DNA from: Calliopum simillimum
Taxonomy: Eukaryota > Arthropoda > Insecta > Diptera > Lauxaniidae
Length of the DNA: 64,000 bases
Assembly: GCA_951812925.1 (NCBI GenBank)
Contig: OX638370.1
Coordinates: 112,606,897-112,670,896 of the forward strand
Direction of reading: 5' to 3'
The position numbers were made by a program, and so were the translations under genes. Below, in pieces: positions 31,766 through 42,404 of the stretch (the first letter of the stretch is position 1; every line of letters begins with the position of its first letter). The notes under the pieces were generated by a model, which was not told the DNA's origin, made no database searches, and saw nothing but the letters and a program-made list of their open reading frames with translations.

Positions 31766-33176
31766 TTGCCTACAGAATTGGTTGTCTAAATCTACTTCTA
31801 TGCTACTAGCTAACTTCTGAGCTGACTTACCGTGCTAAGTGGTGGCTGCCGACTCACCACCAATCTCTGATCACCTGAATTTATATATAGTATCAGCTTA
31901 GTCAAACAGCTGTTTTCGAAAACAGCTGGTCGCTGTCAAGTGACAAGTGTTGCCAGACCTAACTTTTCCTAACAATACTTTTTTACCCACTAAACGGTCT
32001 GCCAACTATCTCATAGCATGTCAAACACGATTATACTCTTAATTCTTATCACTTATACATATTCATAGTAATTCTACCATAGTCAAAAAAGCATATTGTA
32101 TATTGAATATATTATGTTGCGAATGTAAACGAGTTCACCACTTTCATTCTCACAACTGCAGACAATACCCACCGTATGTCCAAATTTTACAATTTTCTAT
32201 GTACTTTCTCAATAACGTCCACAAAGTTCACATCAACTACTTTTGTGTAAAATAATAAAATAAATAAAATAAAAAATATGTAAGAAAATATTCCCCAAAA
32301 TATACTGACCATATGCTGACACAAAAGGTGCTATATGTAATACATCAAGAGATTTAGCAGAATGAACAGAGCAAAAATCCCAACCGAACAAATAGTTGAA
32401 ATTGAGGTGCGACATTAGAGAAAATCATTGTGAAATCAAGAGATGGAAAAAAGGGTCACCATGACTTTTAGCCATTATCCTTTGTTGTTTTTGTTTGTTG
32501 ATTGGTAACTGCTGTTGCTGCTGCCGCTGCTATACCATGCTGTCCACTCATTTGTAGTCAGGGAGTCATAATCGGGGTTAGCTGTTGAAAAGTCTAAGTG
32601 TCCAAAATTAGGACAGAAAAATATACTATATTGAATAAACAATACAATCAAAGTAAGCCAACGACAAGGAAAAACAAATCCGAAAAAAAAATCATGGCTG
32701 AAAGGACAAAAGTAAATACAAATACAACGAAAAGAAAAGGAGCAAAAAAAAAAAGCCCAACGCTCATTTTATGCATTAACAATGGGTCAAGCATTTTGCG
32801 CATTGATGGAGCAGCCAGCATTCATAGCAATTGTTTGTATTTTCACCTTTATAGCCAACTCCCACCACGTTCTTTAATTTTCGTCATCTATTTTTTTAGT
32901 TTTTTGTCTTTCACCTTTTATTGAATAAAAATTGTGCGCCATTACTTATGTGTTAAGGTGACCAAATGTTGTAAAGGGTTTGACTGGCTTAAATTAGAAA
33001 AAAATGTATAAAAAATTTGATTGTGGCGATAGCAACAGCTGCTGCTGCTTGTGCCACATATTGAATTCCACATTTCATTGTTCATTCACACGTTATGAGA
33101 GTATTCAAGAAGAAAGCAAATTTAGTATGAACCTAAAATGTATCCTTGCGGAATTAGTGAAATTTATTTTTTTAAG
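31766..33176. other. Non-coding stretch
   Basis: Contains a perfect short palindrome CAGCTGTTTTCGAAAACAGCTG near 31908-31929, CTG runs near 32510 and A-rich sequence. A 108-codon frame at 32598-32924 uses a non-ATG start and is lysine/asparagine-rich; it is not called. Confidence 0.45.
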
Positions 33177-33305
33177 GTTTAGTGCCAAAAAAACAAAGGA
33201 AAAGGTATTTGGTAAAGAGCACTTTCGATGCTCCCAAAAAAATTAAATTGCTAGCGAAGAGCCCTATTGTAGAGAAAATTAAATTTTTTTGCTCATTGAC
33301 CAAAA
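33177..33305 (+). CDS. Candidate internal coding exon, basic protein
   Basis: A pyrimidine-rich acceptor (TTTATTTTTTTAAG, AG at 33175-33176) and a consensus donor (AAAA/GTAAGT at 33306) bound 129 bp with one frame fully open (two leading bases, 42 codons, one trailing base). The residues are basic and varied (for example RKRYLVKSTFDAPKKIKLL). The other two frames contain stops. The frame extends only about 20 codons past the donor. I do not recognise a family; a DNA-binding protein is possible but is only inference. AT-rich lysine codons mean chance cannot be excluded. Confidence 0.32.
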
Positions 33306-33597
33306 GTAAGTTTTTTGTTTCCAATTTTTTTTGCACGCATGTGAACTTATTGATAGGAGTTTATAAATAAGTAAATAAACAAGAAAAACAATAAGTAGCC
33401 ATTTCCACTTAATTTTTACTCCTGTTACCTGATTTGGTGTCAATAAGGAATTTTAATCTATATACACAAGACAAAAATTTGTCCTACCTTTTTGACTATG
33501 TTCGGAATGGAGCACGACTTTGAATTATTCACCAATAGAAAAGTATTTGTGTGTAAATGTGCACAATGTTAAAAGTATTTTAATATTTTGCAATTAA

Positions 33598-33929
33598 CCC
33601 CTTCGAATCGGTTGGGACAATATATCCCAAAAATTTTTGACTTAATACATTTGAATAATTTAACTCGGTTATTAACGTCACTTAAATTGAATGAATTTAT
33701 AAAATTAATGCAATTTTTAGTAACCACTGTTTTTTCTTATAACCACTCCAAGGACATTGTATTCCGAAAATTCAATTCAAAAACATCTGTTGGGAGTACA
33801 GACCGGAAGCGCCTCTGGCGGTGAAATATTGAATTTAGAGATGGTCAAACATTTTACTTAAATTTAGTTTCACAGATTAATCTATCACAAATATTGTGTA
33901 CCCCACAGTTTTTTTCCGGGTCGAAAGGG
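33598..33929. mobile_element. piggyBac-type MITE, 332 bp
   Basis: CCCCTTCGAATCGG at the left and CCGGGTCGAAAGGG at the right are imperfect inverted ends flanked by TTAA on both sides (33594-33597 and 33930-33933). A TTAA target and CCC ends are the piggyBac pattern. It shares GGGACAATATATCCCA with the shorter copy at 37499-37568. No transposase. Confidence 0.8.
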
Positions 33930-33933
33930 TTAA

Positions 33934-35640
33934 GTTAGGTAAAGTCAAGTGCAAACTATTCAATATTAACAACAACAAAAAAAAGGTGGTCACACAGAGG
34001 ATATAGCACAAATAGAAAGACAAAAAGCTGACTGACACTGACTTCATGTTTTTTGTTTTCTTTTCGTTTCACATTTGTCATTGTAGCAGGGATGATAAAT
34101 GAGCTTTTCTATTTTGTACCAAATAGCAAAAAAAGTACTACAACTCTGTCCAAAAAGTTCCAAAATTATTTAATACATTTGTGGCAAAATTTTGATCATT
34201 GGGTGATTCTAGTAATGAACTAGTAAGCGTGGTATCTTTGGCCTGGCCAAAAATTAAATATCCAACACTGCATATCAAGTATACTATTAAATACTTAGTT
34301 GATGAATACTTTGCAATATTCTTGTACACACAAGTTTTTATTAAAATAAATTGTTTTATTCTTCCACAACTCCTAGGAGAGTATAAGGACAAATTGCTTA
34401 TATGGGAAGTGCCACGCCCTCGTCTCTGGATTTACATAGATTTGCATTTATTGTTCTGAGAGTAAAATTCGGTAAGATTTTCATAAATAAATCTTTCAGT
34501 ATAACATTTTGAAACTTTTGCTTATAGAGGAGGTACTACGCCCTCTACGACCCTTACTAGTTTTGAGTTTTTTTTCAGTGCATGACTAGTCTTTGACTAC
34601 TTCCAAACAAAACCAGTACTAGTTCCACAACTAACGAATTTTCATATAATGCACTGACCATTTTTCAATGTTGATGTCCTACAAATCGTCAATTGTCTCC
34701 CTTTGCATCACCTATTCACCAGTCAAGAGACAATTGAAAATTTTGAGAGTTTCGGAACTTAAATTCGAGATCTAAAAAATGAGTGAACGGGTATCTAAAA
34801 TTTTTAGCGATGTAATTTGAAGAAGAATGAGCGAGCAATGACGTATTAGCTAATGCGCAATTTAAATGACGAATGAAGAATTTACAATTTTTTCAAATAA
34901 TCAATAAATTAACACAATTTCTTAAAAACCAATATATGTAGATGTGAAATAGTGTTTCGGGATCATATTAAAACCATTCTTTTTACTTTAAAGTAGCGTA
35001 TTTACTCGTTTATTTATTAAAAAAAACGGAATCCCAAAAAATATGACTGTTCGCACATTTAACTCTCTCGCGATACGACATTTTCTCAATCAGCGGCACT
35101 TCTCAGTTAATAAAAAACCAAACAAAGACAGGAAAAAATATGAGAACTTTGTGTATTTTTTGTCAACTGACGATCTATGCACTACATGAGAACTAAAAAA
35201 ACACTAGTAACTTTTTGAACAGTTGCGAGGTAGTTACTCTTTGGGACTAGATCCAAATTTAGCTGCAGGGAAGTCTTAACTATTACCTAAAAGTACGCAC
35301 AAAAATTTTTTACAATATTTTATTTATTTGAATATTGTGTTTTCTGTTTGTTGCATTCAGAAAATGAATGCATTTTTTAAAGTATTTCTATACTATTTAT
35401 ATAAAATTGCTTATATGAAAACCCTATGTAACGATTTGGTGCAAAATAAACCGAACCGATTTCAATAATTTTCTTTTTAAAACTTTCTACTTGTGGTAAG
35501 GAACAGGATTGTATACTTTTTTTTTTGGTTTTTATAAGATAAACCTTTTTTTTTAGTATGAAATTGTTGAAAAAAAAATTCAATGCTTGCATAAAAATGA
35601 TCGTTTGCATTTCAGTCGCTATAGCTTGCTGCGTCATGAT
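33934..35640. other. Non-coding stretch
   Basis: AT-rich. CCACGCCCTC and ACTACGCCCTC at 34413 and 34537 echo the satellite at 42405-44150. Otherwise nothing is recognised. Confidence 0.45.
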
Positions 35641-37015
35641 TTTGTCAGTGATGCCAACTCAATATTTTCGACATTTTTGGACTTTTACCGATATTTTGTA
35701 CGTTTTTCGAAATTTTTTTTTTTATTTCACTATTTTTCGAAACTTATGAACTTCTTTCGATATATGTATTGGATGCTTTTCGATATATGTATTTGAACTG
35801 TTTTTGGACTTTTAACGATGTTTTACATGTTTTTCAATATTTTTCAATTCTTTGTGACTTTTTTCGATATTTTGGATGTTTTTCGAAACACTTGGACTTT
35901 GACCGATTTCTTCGATGTACATATTTCACTATTCTTGGAAACTTTTGATTTTGTTTCGATGTATTTGATGTTTTGTTTTTGGACTTTTGCCGATTTCTTC
36001 GATGTGTTTCAATATTTTTCAAAACTTTCGGACTTTTTACCGATGTATAGGATGTTTTGCGATATTTTTGGACTTTAACCGATATTTTGGATGTTTGTCT
36101 AGAAACTTGGACTTTACCGATTTCTTCGTTGTGTTTCAATATTTTCCGAAACTTTTGGACCCTTTTCGATTTGTTGAATATTTTTCGATATATGTTTTTG
36201 GACTTTCATCGATTTCTTCAATGTTTTCCAATAATTATGGGCTTTTACCGATATGTAGGATGTTTTTCGACATTTTTGGACTTTTACCGATATTTTGTAC
36301 GTTTTTCGAAAATTTTTGTTTTTATTTCACTATTTTTCGAAACTTTTGAACTTCTTTCGATATATGTATTGGATGCTTTTCGATATATGTATTTGAACTG
36401 TTACCGATATATAGGATTTTTTTTGATAAACTTGGACTTTATCCGATTTCTTCGATGTGTTTCAATGTTTTTCGAAAATGTTGGACCTTTTTTGATATAT
36501 TGGATCTTTTCCCCTTTATTTGGACTTTTACTGATTATTTTATAAATAGTATTTATTGATTTGAATCGTTCGCATAGGAGAACTTAGTCTTTAACATGCC
36601 ACTTATTCATAATAATAACAATCAAGTATTATTTTTATTTCTTCGATGTTTTCCAATACTTTTGGGCTTTTAGCGATTTTAGGATGTTTTTCGAAATTTT
36701 CGAACCTTTACCGATATTTTGGATGTTTTTCAGTATTTTTCGCAACTTTTGGTCTTTTACCGATATTTTGGATGTTTTTCGTTATATTTGGATTTTTACC
36801 TATACTTTAGATGTTCTTCTATACTTTTAGACTTTTGTCGATATTTTAGATGTTTTTCGATACATTTGGGCTTTTACCGATTTCTTCGGTGTATTTCGAT
36901 ACTTTTGGACATTTACCGATATTTTGGACGTTTTTCCATAAACTTGAACTCTTACCGATTTCTTCAATGCATATTTTAATATTTTTGCGATACTTTTGGA
37001 ATCTTACCGACAAAA
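35641..37015 (+). repeat. Degenerate minisatellite, units of about 35-45 bp
   Basis: Variations of GGACTTTTACCGATATTTTG and GATGTTTTTCGATA repeat throughout. A segment of about 110 bp (35690-35800) recurs nearly unchanged at 36280-36400. Stop codons are sparse because the unit lacks them in several frames, which makes the long hydrophobic frames (up to 162 codons at 36057-36545) artefacts. Confidence 0.85.
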
Positions 37016-37247
37016 TAAATATATCGGAGTATCTGTTTATGGCACATTGTTTTCAAAAATAAAAAAAATTTTCGTAACTAGCTTTTTAGTGCAATCTGGC
37101 TTTTTATTAAAACCCGTGCAACGCCGGGTAAAACAGCTAGTAATATATAGAATGTATTGGTGTGTAAAATTTTATAAAAATCGACCCAAAAGCCGTTAGC
37201 CAAATTTCATTGCATACTTGTAGGCTTATTCTATTGGAAGCTTTTTT

Positions 37248-37852
37248 AGAGGTACATTAAGCTAGCAGAGCGAAAATGGCAGAACTGAAAAAAAAAAATA
37301 TGGCAGAATTATAGGCTAATTTTGGGCCCAAACGCCGAATTTTAGGCTCTTGTTTTTTTTTTTAAAAAATAGCTCTGCTAGCTTAACTGTAAGCCAAAAG
37401 ATATAATTATTGAATACTTTCTTTAGTACAAAATGTTTTTTTTTTTCGAAATCGCTCTGCTAGCTTAAGCTTAACCTAGCAGAATCTTTTTTTTTTAACC
37501 CTTTCGACCCGGCTGGGACAATATATCCCAATTTACATATATATATTGTCGAAGCCGGGTCGAAAGGGTTAATGGAAAGCTTTTTATTTGGCGATTGGGC
37601 ATTTAAATAGCCTATAATTAGCCTATAATTATTGACTACTTACTTTAGTTCAATATACGTCCCGTGTGTGTTTTCTCGAAACAGCTCTGATGGCTTACAC
37701 TTAAGCTGGCAGAGCTATTTTTTTTTTTTTTTTAAATGAAGAGCCTAAAATTCGGCGTTTGGGCCCAAAATTAGCCTATAATTAGCCTATATTTCTGCCA
37801 TATTTTTTTTTTCAGTTCTGCCATTTTCGCTCTGCTAGCTTAATGTACCTCT
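37248..37852. mobile_element. Foldback element with long inverted arms
   Basis: Left arm 37248-37395 and right arm 37692-37852 are near-perfect inverted repeats (from AGAGGTACATTAAGCTAGCA through GGCCCAAACGCC to TAAGCC). The centre holds further direct repeats of TCGCTCTGCTAGCTTAA type and a 70-bp piggyBac-type insertion. No coding capacity and no clear target duplication. Confidence 0.8.
37499..37568. mobile_element. 70-bp piggyBac-type micro-MITE
   Basis: CCCTTTCGACCCGGCTGGGA and its reverse partner ending GCCGGGTCGAAAGGG are flanked by TTAA on both sides (37495-37498 and 37569-37572). The termini are a cleaner version of those at 33598-33929. Almost the whole element is the two inverted ends. 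Confidence 0.85.
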
Positions 37853-40304
37853 TTTTTAGTGGAGTTCAACAAAATTATTTATTTTCATTATTTTGAAGTT
37901 TAAACTTTAAAGTTTTTCCCTATAAATGTTCTTTGCTATTTAAAATCCTATGTTAAATTCTCTGCAAGCCTTGAGGCTTTCTTCAAACTGCTTGTTTCTT
38001 GAAATTTTTTTTTAGTCACATAATTTAAACTTTTTAAAATTAAATCATTAAATTTAATTTTAAATCTTACAACTTTTAACAGATTTTCATTTCTTATAAG
38101 CAATTTAAATACATTAACGACTTTCGAAAAAAAAAAAATCTAAAATAAATTTTATGCAATTAGGCGTCGCTTCGGCAAACACAACGAAACTTTTCAACAT
38201 TCACGCCTAAAGCCATTTTTGAAAAGAAGCAGTCCAACACAACACAAAGTAGATGAAAATTAGTCAACGTCATCGGCAGCAGCAGCAGCAGCGACAGCGA
38301 AACATCAAGGATCGAAACTTAGTCCTGACCAAAAAGATAAACGCGTTATAACTTTTTGACATACGCGAGCGGCGCAGAACTTATTTATTTATGGATTTTA
38401 AAGTAAATTAAAATTGGTGCTACTTAGCGCCGCAATTGAGTGGAGACTTAAAAGTAAATTAAAAATGACATTAACGAGAGAAGGACCTGGGGAGTGGGAG
38501 CGCCAGAGTGCAGGTCATAGAACAAAAAAAAAAAAAATAAAAAAAGAAAGAAGAAATACAGCAATAAAACAAAGCGAAAAATAACAGACAGGAAATAAAA
38601 GAAAAATTTGACCACATCATCATTTATCAGATGTCAACATGAATTTAATTTATTTTATCATATCTGCCTTCCACCTACTCCACGTTTTCTTTGTTGCCGG
38701 CTATAACTCTTGTTGTAACAACAACATTGCATTGATATAAAAACAACCGGAAGCTTAGCATATAAAAAATAAACAAAATCAATTTTATTTGACATTTGGC
38801 AAAAAGCAAAAACCAAAGGAATGAAATCGAAAAGACGCAACGCAACAGTCAACGAAAGGAGCAGCGGCTACGAAAATAACAATGCGACCTGCCACATTTT
38901 ATGTCCAAAAGATACAGCCCAACCCCAGCCAGCCCCAAATCAATGCATTGACGTGGCCTAGACACAAAAGCAAATAAATAAAAATTCTAACCACAAAATA
39001 AAACCTTTCGATTGTTTTTCTTTCGCTTCGCTCTCCTCTTCACTGCTTTATAGCCATCCATTTATCTGTGGCTTTTTCTTGCACATTCCTAGTCGTTGGG
39101 ATGTTTCCACCTACCTACTCCTTCATGATTTTTAACGTATTTGATTTATATTTAAATGTTTATTGAGGTCAAGTCATGTTCATAATTCTAACAGACGCAC
39201 AACGCACACAATCAATTTAATATCCACTGCAGTCACCAGGCGGCGCGACGTTACATTTATCACTCTGTGCTTTGGTTTGCGTTGGTGATGTTGCTGACTG
39301 CATTAAAGAGTCACTGATTTTCCCATTAAGAAATGAAATTGACAAATTTTTCCTGTTTCTATTGAGGTTGGAGAATTTTTTCCTTTCTCAAATATATTGA
39401 AAATTTTCTCAAAATTAGATTTTTTAACTTAATTAACCCATTTAGCGTAAGCGTTGCCATATGGCACAAGAGATTAGACTTTCGAAAAACAACTGCAATT
39501 GTGTGAAAAGTGACCGCGGCTTTTTTAAATACGCAAAATGCATTAAGCTTTCAATGTCTACATAGGTTTTTACAAATCTTGGATGCATTTGAACAAAAAA
39601 GTAGAGTTTCTGAATGATTTTTAAAATTTTTGCAAAAAAAGCTAATCCTTTCTACTGGGGATATTGCAACCAAACAACCAGCACTAAGAGATAAGTAGTG
39701 AAACCAAAGCCCATGCTGCGTTTTAAGATTAGTGGGGCTTTCATGTAGATTTCGTACCTACTTGTATAAATTTTCTTTCGACAGTTGCCTGGCCTGCTAT
39801 TGAAATAAAGTTTCAGTACCAGTGACCAGCAAAAGAAGCACTTAACACAACAGAAAAAAGGGTGATAATGGATAACGTTTGTGATTTTAGCCTATGGTTT
39901 TTTTGTTCTGCTGTATTTTTCTATGCTTTAAGCCATATCCTAAGCTTTTTAATACTTTAGTGTGTATGTATGATATGGTATGCATGTTGTTGGCATATAA
40001 TTTATTGTGATATTAAAATTAACTTACGATGCAATAAAATTGGGAAACCTGCATTTTCTTTCAGGCATAACAACTTTATGTTGTGGAACAGTTTTTTGGT
40101 TTTGGAGAAGATACTTAGAAAGTTTAATGTTGAATACTTGTATTGCAATAAAAACCGATATTAGGCATAAAGATATTAAAGTTTTGTGTTAATTGAAAAA
40201 AAAAAGGAACTAAGACAATGTTTAATTTTATGTTGTTTAATATTAATATTTGCAAACGGCATTGGATAGCAAAAATTTTACTCATTAAATTTTACATAGC
40301 AAAA
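37853..40304. other. Non-coding stretch
   Basis: CAG run at 38276-38295 and poly-A at 38524. No splice-bounded frame or element ends seen. Confidence 0.45.
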
Positions 40305-40590
40305 AGATTGGGTGTAAAATTCAAACCAAATTGGAATGAACATAGATCCGCACTAAACTTTGTTTAAAATCTATGCTTCAGTTTGGCATACAAACCGTTC
40401 ATGTTTGTTCGTATAAAATGTTACACATAAAGTATTGACACAATTTAAACTATTTTGGTCTAAATTTTATAGTATCACTATTCAAAAATCTTCTATACTT
40501 TTTTTGTAAAAAATTCATATAGAAGTTCATATGAAATCATTTAAAACCATTTAATATAAAATTCATATCATGCCCATATAAACCAATCTA
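40305..40590. repeat. Interspersed repeat, inverted partner of 26410-26670
   Basis: Shares, in reverse, the words around AATTTTATACGAACAAACATG and TTTATAGTATCAC with 26410-26670. Boundaries approximate. Confidence 0.6.
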
Positions 40591-40640
40591 CTTATGCACA
40601 TAAATTCCATAAAAAAATATCATTCAACTTACAATAATTA

Positions 40641-41539
40641 GAGTAGAACGGGGCAATGTCGTGCACTCAACTTTGACATGCTCGTAAAGCCGTACATCTC
40701 AAGCGAACGCGACGAGTAAGCATCCGATCGAAAGATAAATTCATTGGTTACATCCATGTGTAACAACATTTGTGTAGCGAGGAATTGTGTTTGTGTAAGT
40801 GAAGAAAAAAAAAATGTGCACGACATTACCCCCCTCAAAATTTGTGGGGTAATGTCGTGCATTGTTTTCCGAGTATAGTAAAGGTACCAAAATGTGTGAG
40901 AAATTATAGGTAGTGGTTCTATTAGAGGAGATTTAGCATTATCATGTATTTATTCATTATTATACAAGTGTGAAGTACATAATATGTTGTGTAGAGTATA
41001 ACTGGGCAATGTCGTGCACTCAACTTTGACATGCTCATAAATCCGTACATCTCAAGCGAATGCAACGAGTAAGCATCCGATCGAAAGATAAATTCATTGG
41101 TTACATCAATGTGTAACAACATTTGTGTAGCGAGGAATTGTGTTTGTGTAAGTGAATGTGCACGACATTACCCCAATGGTCGTTTTAAAGGTCAACTTCG
41201 ATAACTCGGTGAAGCCCAAAATTTTTTTCGAAAACCAAATACTTCTTTTCTTTGGCAGGATATTTCGTTTCAGAAAACACTTACCTGGTATATTTTCCCG
41301 CAAGGAAAATTATTTTTCTGATCCGATGAAAAAACACTTTTATCGTCCCGAAAGCGTGCGTTTTGAAAAAAAGGTTACTCTGTAGAGACGAACTGGTGAA
41401 AATTGCTAGTATTATATGCATAAGCTCAGTAGGTCAGCAGGTCCCTACCTTACGAACAGTTGGTAAATCATTCAATGCTTTGGGCTAAAACAGCCAGTGC
41501 ACGACATTACCCCCTGCACGACATTACCCCGTTCTACTC
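40641..41539. mobile_element. TA-flanked TIR element with internal modules
   Basis: The first 25 bp, GAGTAGAACGGGGCAATGTC plus GTGCA, match the reverse complement of the last 25 bp with one difference. TA flanks both ends (40639-40640 and 41540-41541), as in mariner-type insertions. Inside, a module of about 165 bp bounded by GGGCAATGTCGTGCAC and GTGCACGACATTACCCC occurs twice (40651-40834 and 41009-41174). A 69-codon ATG frame (41176-41385, plus) covers the right part. No recognisable transposase. Confidence 0.8.
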
Positions 41540-42086
41540 TATATATATTTATTTTAAGAGAAACAAATTTCATAACTTAAAATATTTTCATTTAAATGTT
41601 TCCTTAAAGCATACATTTTGCGGTTTCTATTACATTATCATTTTGTTATGAGAAAATTGCTTAAGTTAATAAAATGTAAGTTATGTTAATGCTCTTAAAC
41701 AATTGTAAATTATATGATATTACTTCTGTTCCTTCATGAACTTAATCGAATAAATGCGTTGGTTTTGCAAATTTCGAAAAACGGTTCTAAGAAAAGTTGT
41801 TCAGAATGGTTCCAACAATCTAACATTTTCGGGCGTTCTACCGATTTCCACATGCCCTGTATAGAGCTATGTGATTTTTACAGTTAACGGCTAAATGAAT
41901 TTTTGTCATAAGCATCGAATAACCATAAGTTTTCTCATTAAACTTTACATCTCTACTTTATCAATTAGATCATTGTTCTGGCCACTGGCTTGAGTTGTAA
42001 AACAGGAACCAGAGTATTCTTTTTTGGGAGAAATGTGGAAGAAATGTCAAAGGTTTCCTTGTTGTTCCTGACCAGAAATCTACTTA

Positions 42087-42248
42087 TTAGGAGTTGCTGT
42101 GTTTGCTTTTCTCCAGTTTAACATCTTGTCGGTAAGTTGCTTGACATAAATCGCCTGCACGTCGTACAAATTTCTCCACTAAAGATTGTTGGTGTTCCGT
42201 ATATACTTCGGCGACTGCTTCGGCACGGGATGTAAGCCAGGGAAAAAC
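42087..42248 (-). CDS. Probable terminal coding exon of a minus-strand gene
   Basis: On the minus strand 53 codons run from 42248 to a TAA at 42087-42089. Just upstream is a good 3' splice site (TTTTCATTCGTGTAG, AG at 42249-42250) after a pyrimidine-rich tract, and the frame is closed there by an in-frame TAG, so the exon must be spliced to an upstream exon. There is no internal ATG. The residues are balanced and helix-forming (for example AEAVAEVYTEHQQSLVEKF and AGDLCQATYRQDVKLEK), and GC content is clearly higher than in the flanks. This is the strongest host-coding signal in the window. I cannot name the protein. The preceding exon was not found, so the intron is large. No clean AATAAA was seen in the next 400 bp. 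Confidence 0.6.
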   Translation of the reverse strand, partial: VFPWLTSRAEAVAEVYTEHQQSLVEKFVRRAGDLCQATYRQDVKLEKSKHSNS

Positions 42249-42404
42249 CTACACGAATGAAAACAAAAAATGTTTTGGGGTTTTAGTTTTATGGTGAACT
42301 CTTTATTGAGTATTAGAATTTAAGTTTAATTTAATAATTTCACAATTAAAGTTTATTCAGTATGAAAATTAAACTTATCTTCTCTTCTTATACGAGATAA
42401 AATT

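Noticed and set aside
35834..36545. Fr. hydrophobic frames of 86-162 codons
   Set aside because: Produced by a T-rich degenerate minisatellite; overlapping frames on both strands look equally coding.
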